From the NCBI GenBank assembly GCA_007695205.1, contig REEF01000711.1, positions 1 to 10,070 of the forward strand: 10,070 nt of DNA, in the 5' to 3' direction. The stretch comes from Planctomycetaceae bacterium. Its GTDB lineage: Bacteria; Planctomycetota; Planctomycetia; Pirellulales; Pirellulaceae. Position numbers and translations under genes: made by a program. This document shows positions 7,339 to 10,070 of the stretch, in pieces; the stretch's first letter is position 1; every line of letters starts with the position of its first letter. A model generated the notes under the pieces. It saw nothing but the letters and a program-made list of their open reading frames with translations, did not search any database and was not told the DNA's origin.

Positions 7339-8232
7339 ATGAAAAAAACCATCACCCTGCTGCTCATCGCCCTCTACGCCGCCTTGCTCGCTGCCGAATC
7401 ACGCGCCCAAGACAGATTCGACGGCCCCATCGGCAAGCCTTATCCTTACAAGACCTCGGCCGGGCAGGAACGCCGGATGGAGATTTTTTTCCCGCCGGAC
7501 CACGTCCCCGCGAAATCGCAGGTGCCCGGCATGATCCTCTTCCACGGCGGCGGCTGGACCGGCGGCACGCTGGCCCAATTCCGCGCGGCTTGCGCCTACT
7601 TTGCCAGCCGCGGGCTGGTCTGCGCCACGGCGGAATATCAGATGCTCGACAAGCCCGCCCGCGCCACGTTGCCCGCCGGCGATTCGCACAAGCGCGTGTG
7701 TGTCACGGACGCGAAGAGCGCGATCCGCTGGTTCAAGCAGAACGCCGGCGAACTTGGCGTCGACCCCGACCGCATCATCACCGGCGGCGGCAGCGCGGGC
7801 GGCCACATCAGCGCGCTGGCCACCATGAATCCAGGACTCAACGACCCCGCCGACCCGAAGGACATCGACACCCATGTCGTCGCCTACCTGTGGTTCAACC
7901 CCGCGTTTTCGCCCGCTGACGGCGAGGATCCCGAGATCGACATCCTGCGCCACATGAGGGCCGATCTGCCACCCGCTATCGTCTTCTTCGGCGATCAGGA
8001 CAGATGGAAGCCGGGCTGGGACACGGCCCACGCGAAATGGAAGGAACTCGGCGCGAAGGGCATCGAGCTCCGGATCGCGGAAGGGCAGAACCACGGATTC
8101 TTCAACAGGGAACCGTGGCGCACCGTCACCCTCATCGAAGCGGACAAGTTCCTTGTGAAGCACGGACTGCTGGCCGGCGAGCCCACCTTGACGATGCCCG
8201 TCAGCGGCGAAGAACTGGTTCCGGCGCCGTGA
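7339..8232 (+). CDS. Exported alpha/beta hydrolase, esterase/lipase-like
   Basis: A 297-residue alpha/beta hydrolase resembling the BD-FAE/Aes esterase group. A signal peptide covers about residues 1-24, ending near SRAQ. The oxyanion-hole motif HGGGW is at 69-73. The nucleophile is Ser152 in GGSAGGH (150-156). The acid is probably Asp221 in FFGDQD, and the base is His252 in NHGFFN, so a full catalytic triad is visible. Such enzymes cleave carboxylic esters, including acetyl or feruloyl groups on polysaccharides; deacylation of the sulfated glycan is an inference from the neighbours. It starts 31 bases after the third sulfatase, apparently in the same transcript. ATG 7339 is chosen because the signal peptide begins there; an in-frame ATG at 7327 would add four residues. 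No clear terminator follows. Confidence 0.92.
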   Translation: MKKTITLLLIALYAALLAAESRAQDRFDGPIGKPYPYKTSAGQERRMEIFFPPDHVPAKSQVPGMILFHGGGWTGGTLAQFRAACAYFASRGLVCATAEYQMLDKPARATLPAGDSHKRVCVTDAKSAIRWFKQNAGELGVDPDRIITGGGSAGGHISALATMNPGLNDPADPKDIDTHVVAYLWFNPAFSPADGEDPEIDILRHMRADLPPAIVFFGDQDRWKPGWDTAHAKWKELGAKGIELRIAEGQNHGFFNREPWRTVTLIEADKFLVKHGLLAGEPTLTMPVSGEELVPAP

Positions 8233-8241
8233 GAGTCCGGA

Positions 8242-8261
8242 AAAGGTGACAGGCACCAAAT
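8242..8261. repeat. REP-like palindromic motif GGTGACAGGCACC
   Basis: AAAGGTGACAGGCACCAAAT has GGTG and CACC arms (8245-8248, 8254-8257) around ACAGG, inside A-rich flanks. It resembles dispersed GGTGCCTGGCACC-type repeats found in many bacterial genomes, some linked to RAYT/IS200-like transposases. That comparison is from memory. It lies just after the hydrolase stop and before the convergent lipoprotein gene. Confidence 0.45.
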
Positions 8262-8360
8262 TCAGCCGCAGTCACGAAGCCAGACGAACGCCTGCTGGAA
8301 TCACACCACCAGACGTGTGCCCTGGTCTCTGAACATGGGTTACCGAACCGGGCCGGCACG

Positions 8361-8840
8361 TCAGTCGATCAAATCGAAATGGCACGTATTGGTGCCTTCG
8401 GTGATGGTAGCTGTCAATCCGGAGGTTTGCGGATTCGAGTATTTCGTCGGCAGGAGATTCTTAGCGGGAGCCGCAACGTCACCTTCGGGCGGCTCGTAAT
8501 CCGGGGCCTCCGGACCGCTGCCTGTGACCGTCGACATCTCGTATTTCGTGATCCCCACTTTGTACTCACCGGGCAGTGCCCCGTCTCCCGGCTCGTACGT
8601 CATCAGCGCGTACTTGCCCGCCGCATCGGTCTTTGCCATCGAGAAGGCCGAACCGTCGGCAAGCTGAAAGTTCAGGTTCGCGTCGCCCACGGGCTCGCCT
8701 TTGTAAGTCACCGTCCCGCTGACCGGATAGGTCTTCGGCCTCGGGGGCCCTGACTTGCCGCATCCGATCGTCAGAGCCAGTGCAGCCATCAAGAGGCACG
8801 CGCCTCCGCTTTTGATCCATTTGTTCATCATCCACGTCAT
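8361..8840 (-). CDS. Small lipoprotein with carboxypeptidase-regulatory/transthyretin-like fold
   Basis: A 159-residue predicted lipoprotein. A short basic start and hydrophobic stretch end in the lipobox LTIGC, with Cys27 to be lipidated. The mature part has a beta-sandwich pattern: YPVSGTVTYKGEPVGDANLNF (38-58), AKTDAAGKYALMT (69-81) and ALPGEYKVGITKYE (88-101). The tail LLPTKYSNPQTSGLTATI (129-146) is typical of many planctomycete carboxypeptidase-regulatory-like lipoproteins. The role is unknown; a cell-surface or periplasmic structural role is likely. It follows the DUF1559 gene on the same strand, a standard pair in this phylum, but a terminator lies between them. Starts at 8840 or 8828 (MNKWIK) are possible, and neither has a strong ribosome binding site. 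It converges with the hydrolase gene. Confidence 0.85.
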   Translation of the reverse strand: MTWMMNKWIKSGGACLLMAALALTIGCGKSGPPRPKTYPVSGTVTYKGEPVGDANLNFQLADGSAFSMAKTDAAGKYALMTYEPGDGALPGEYKVGITKYEMSTVTGSGPEAPDYEPPEGDVAAPAKNLLPTKYSNPQTSGLTATITEGTNTCHFDLID

Positions 8841-8876
8841 TCCGAAAGAGGTAACCTGAAAACACCAATGGCAGAG

Positions 8877-8919
8877 AAAAAGGGCAGCACGGCGCCGGCA
8901 ACGTCCAGCGCCGTGCTGC
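8877..8919 (-). terminator. Intrinsic terminator after the DUF1559 gene
   Basis: On the minus strand, a perfect 12-bp stem (8884-8895 with 8908-8919; arm GCAGCACGGCGC) closes a 12-base loop and is followed by CCC and five T's (8881-8877). It lies 29 bases beyond the DUF1559 stop codon, with the lipoprotein start 36 bases further on, and would reduce read-through into that gene. Confidence 0.85.
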
Positions 8920-8948
8920 GGAAATGCTTGGGGGAACCTGGAGACGGC

Positions 8949-10061
8949 CTACGGCATCGAAACCGACTCACCGCCTGCCTTCGAGCCCAAGGCGCCCCAG
9001 ACACCGTATCGGCTGGCACCGCCATAGTTGCCAGCCGTGCCCGTGCTCAGGTCGCCGGTGTTGATCGTGTCCGAGATGAACGACACCGATCCGTCCGCAA
9101 ATAGGACATTCACGCCCCCCGGATGGCCGCTGGACGGTGGCAGGACGCCAAGCGCGGCGTCGGCACCGGTACCGACAGTGCACGAAGGCGCATTGGGAGG
9201 AAGCACCGTCGTGAAGCCGACGCGTTCAGCTTGGCCATCCGTCCAGAATAATCCCCAGTAGCCCTTGACCAGAATTCCGGATCTGTAGTAGTTCCCGTCC
9301 GTTTGAGTGTAGCACAGGTTGGGTTGCGAATTGATTCCCGTCACATCCTGGGCGATAAACAGACGGTTCGCATGACTGCGGACAGTCGTTGTCTGACCCG
9401 CAGCGTTGACGCCCGAGCGAACCCGCTCACTCATCATGATCGTATTGCTCGTCCCGTCGCGAACGTCGGCGAATCTCGTCCACATCCCAAAAATGCCACG
9501 ATAGTTGGCCGGGGTGGAAGTGGTCAGGTTGTCGGTCTGATCACCGAGGCAGAATGCGTAGCTGTTTTGACGAGTGGACACCAGCCCGTAATCCGAAGGA
9601 CAGGTCAACATGGTAGGAGCAACATTCCACGGGGACCAGCCCTGCCATGGCGCCCGACCATGTGGAGCGGAATTCGGGGTCCCGCCGCCAGCTTTGATCT
9701 GATCGTACATCGCCGCCTGCTCGTAGAACGGCAGCAACACCACAAAGGCAGAAAGCCGACCGCCATTGCTGTTTGAGCGGTTGTCACCGTTGATGTCGAT
9801 GAACGGTGCGGTAGTTCCACCTTTTCGAGCTGGCATCGCCCCAAAAACGTCGTGGTAGTTGTGCGTCGCCAAACCTAGCTGCTTCAGGTTGTTGACACAC
9901 TGGGATCGCCGGGCAGCTTCGCGAGCGGCCTGGACTGCGGGCAAAAGCAGTGCGACCAAGACCCCGATGATCGCAATCACTACAAGAAGTTCGACCAGCG
10001 TGAACGCCGGTCGGCAGAGGCTCGAACACCGCGTACGAGCCAAAGAGCGTTTCGAACACAT
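8949..10061 (-). CDS. DUF1559 prepilin-like protein with H-X9-DG motif
   Basis: A 370-residue protein with a type IV pilin-like N-terminus: a basic leader, then AFTLVELLVVIAIIGVLVALL (19-39), with likely prepilin peptidase cleavage before Phe20 and Glu24 at the +5 position. The planctomycete DUF1559 block follows (PAVQAAREAARRSQCVNNLK, 41-60). At the C-terminus HPGGVNVLFADG fits the H-X9-DG signature exactly (His313, Asp323-Gly324), followed by YGVWGALGSKAGGE. Planctomycetes carry many paralogs of this family, probably surface or pseudopilus-like proteins; their function is not established. The start is only nine bases from the window edge, and no stop precedes it in frame, so the true start may lie outside. 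A terminator and a lipoprotein gene follow. Confidence 0.93.
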   Translation of the reverse strand: MCSKRSLARTRCSSLCRPAFTLVELLVVIAIIGVLVALLLPAVQAAREAARRSQCVNNLKQLGLATHNYHDVFGAMPARKGGTTAPFIDINGDNRSNSNGGRLSAFVVLLPFYEQAAMYDQIKAGGGTPNSAPHGRAPWQGWSPWNVAPTMLTCPSDYGLVSTRQNSYAFCLGDQTDNLTTSTPANYRGIFGMWTRFADVRDGTSNTIMMSERVRSGVNAAGQTTTVRSHANRLFIAQDVTGINSQPNLCYTQTDGNYYRSGILVKGYWGLFWTDGQAERVGFTTVLPPNAPSCTVGTGADAALGVLPPSSGHPGGVNVLFADGSVSFISDTINTGDLSTGTAGNYGGASRYGVWGALGSKAGGESVSMP

Positions 10062-10070
10062 GACTTGACT

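Noticed and set aside
8300..8325. Small inverted repeats near 8300-8325 as a terminator for the lipoprotein gene
   Set aside because: The arms are only five bases and no T-run follows on the minus strand.
9999..10010. Alanine instead of glycine before the predicted prepilin cleavage site of the DUF1559 protein
   Set aside because: Alanine at this position is common in planctomycete DUF1559 proteins and is accepted by prepilin peptidases.

Overview
The window looks like a piece of a Planctomycetes chromosome, probably a marine or freshwater Pirellulaceae-like bacterium. The evidence is a DUF1559 prepilin-like protein with the H-X9-DG motif, a small lipoprotein of the type that usually follows such genes in this phylum, a Tat-exported Gfo/Idh/MocA protein, and several different sulfatases side by side. 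Base composition is GC-rich through most of the window. A visibly more AT-rich stretch lies around the HNH endonuclease genes at about 1740-2630.

Layout, left to right. (1) 31-1413, minus strand: a Tat-signal Gfo/Idh/MocA family oxidoreductase, with short GGGTCAGGA repeats in opposite orientation on either side. (2) 1414-1918: a gene-poor stretch with an open but probably untranslated extension of the oxidoreductase frame, followed by an AT-rich leader. (3) 1919-2570, plus strand: a two-gene module of a small acidic protein of unknown function and an HNH endonuclease, overlapping by 20 bases. (4) 2628-8232, plus strand: three sulfatases of different subfamilies and an exported alpha/beta hydrolase. 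A hairpin with a T-run divides this run between the second and third sulfatases. (5) 8361-10061, minus strand: a DUF1559 protein, an intrinsic terminator, then a transthyretin-like or carboxypeptidase-regulatory-like lipoprotein.

The working reading of the centre is a catabolic locus for a sulfated, perhaps acetylated, polysaccharide or glycan. The sulfatases carry export signals and the C-x-P-S-R formylglycine motif, the esterase-like hydrolase could remove acyl groups, and the Gfo/Idh/MocA protein could act on a released sugar. The substrate cannot be read from sequence, and no sulfatase-maturing enzyme, glycoside hydrolase or transporter is present here.

The most notable irregularities are an apparent in-frame loss of part of the C-terminal subdomain in the first sulfatase, nearly the same signal-peptide DNA in the first and third sulfatases, the HNH module dropped between carbohydrate genes, and several palindromic or REP-like elements in the gaps. 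I saw no rRNA, tRNA, CRISPR array, insertion sequence or clear novel defence system.
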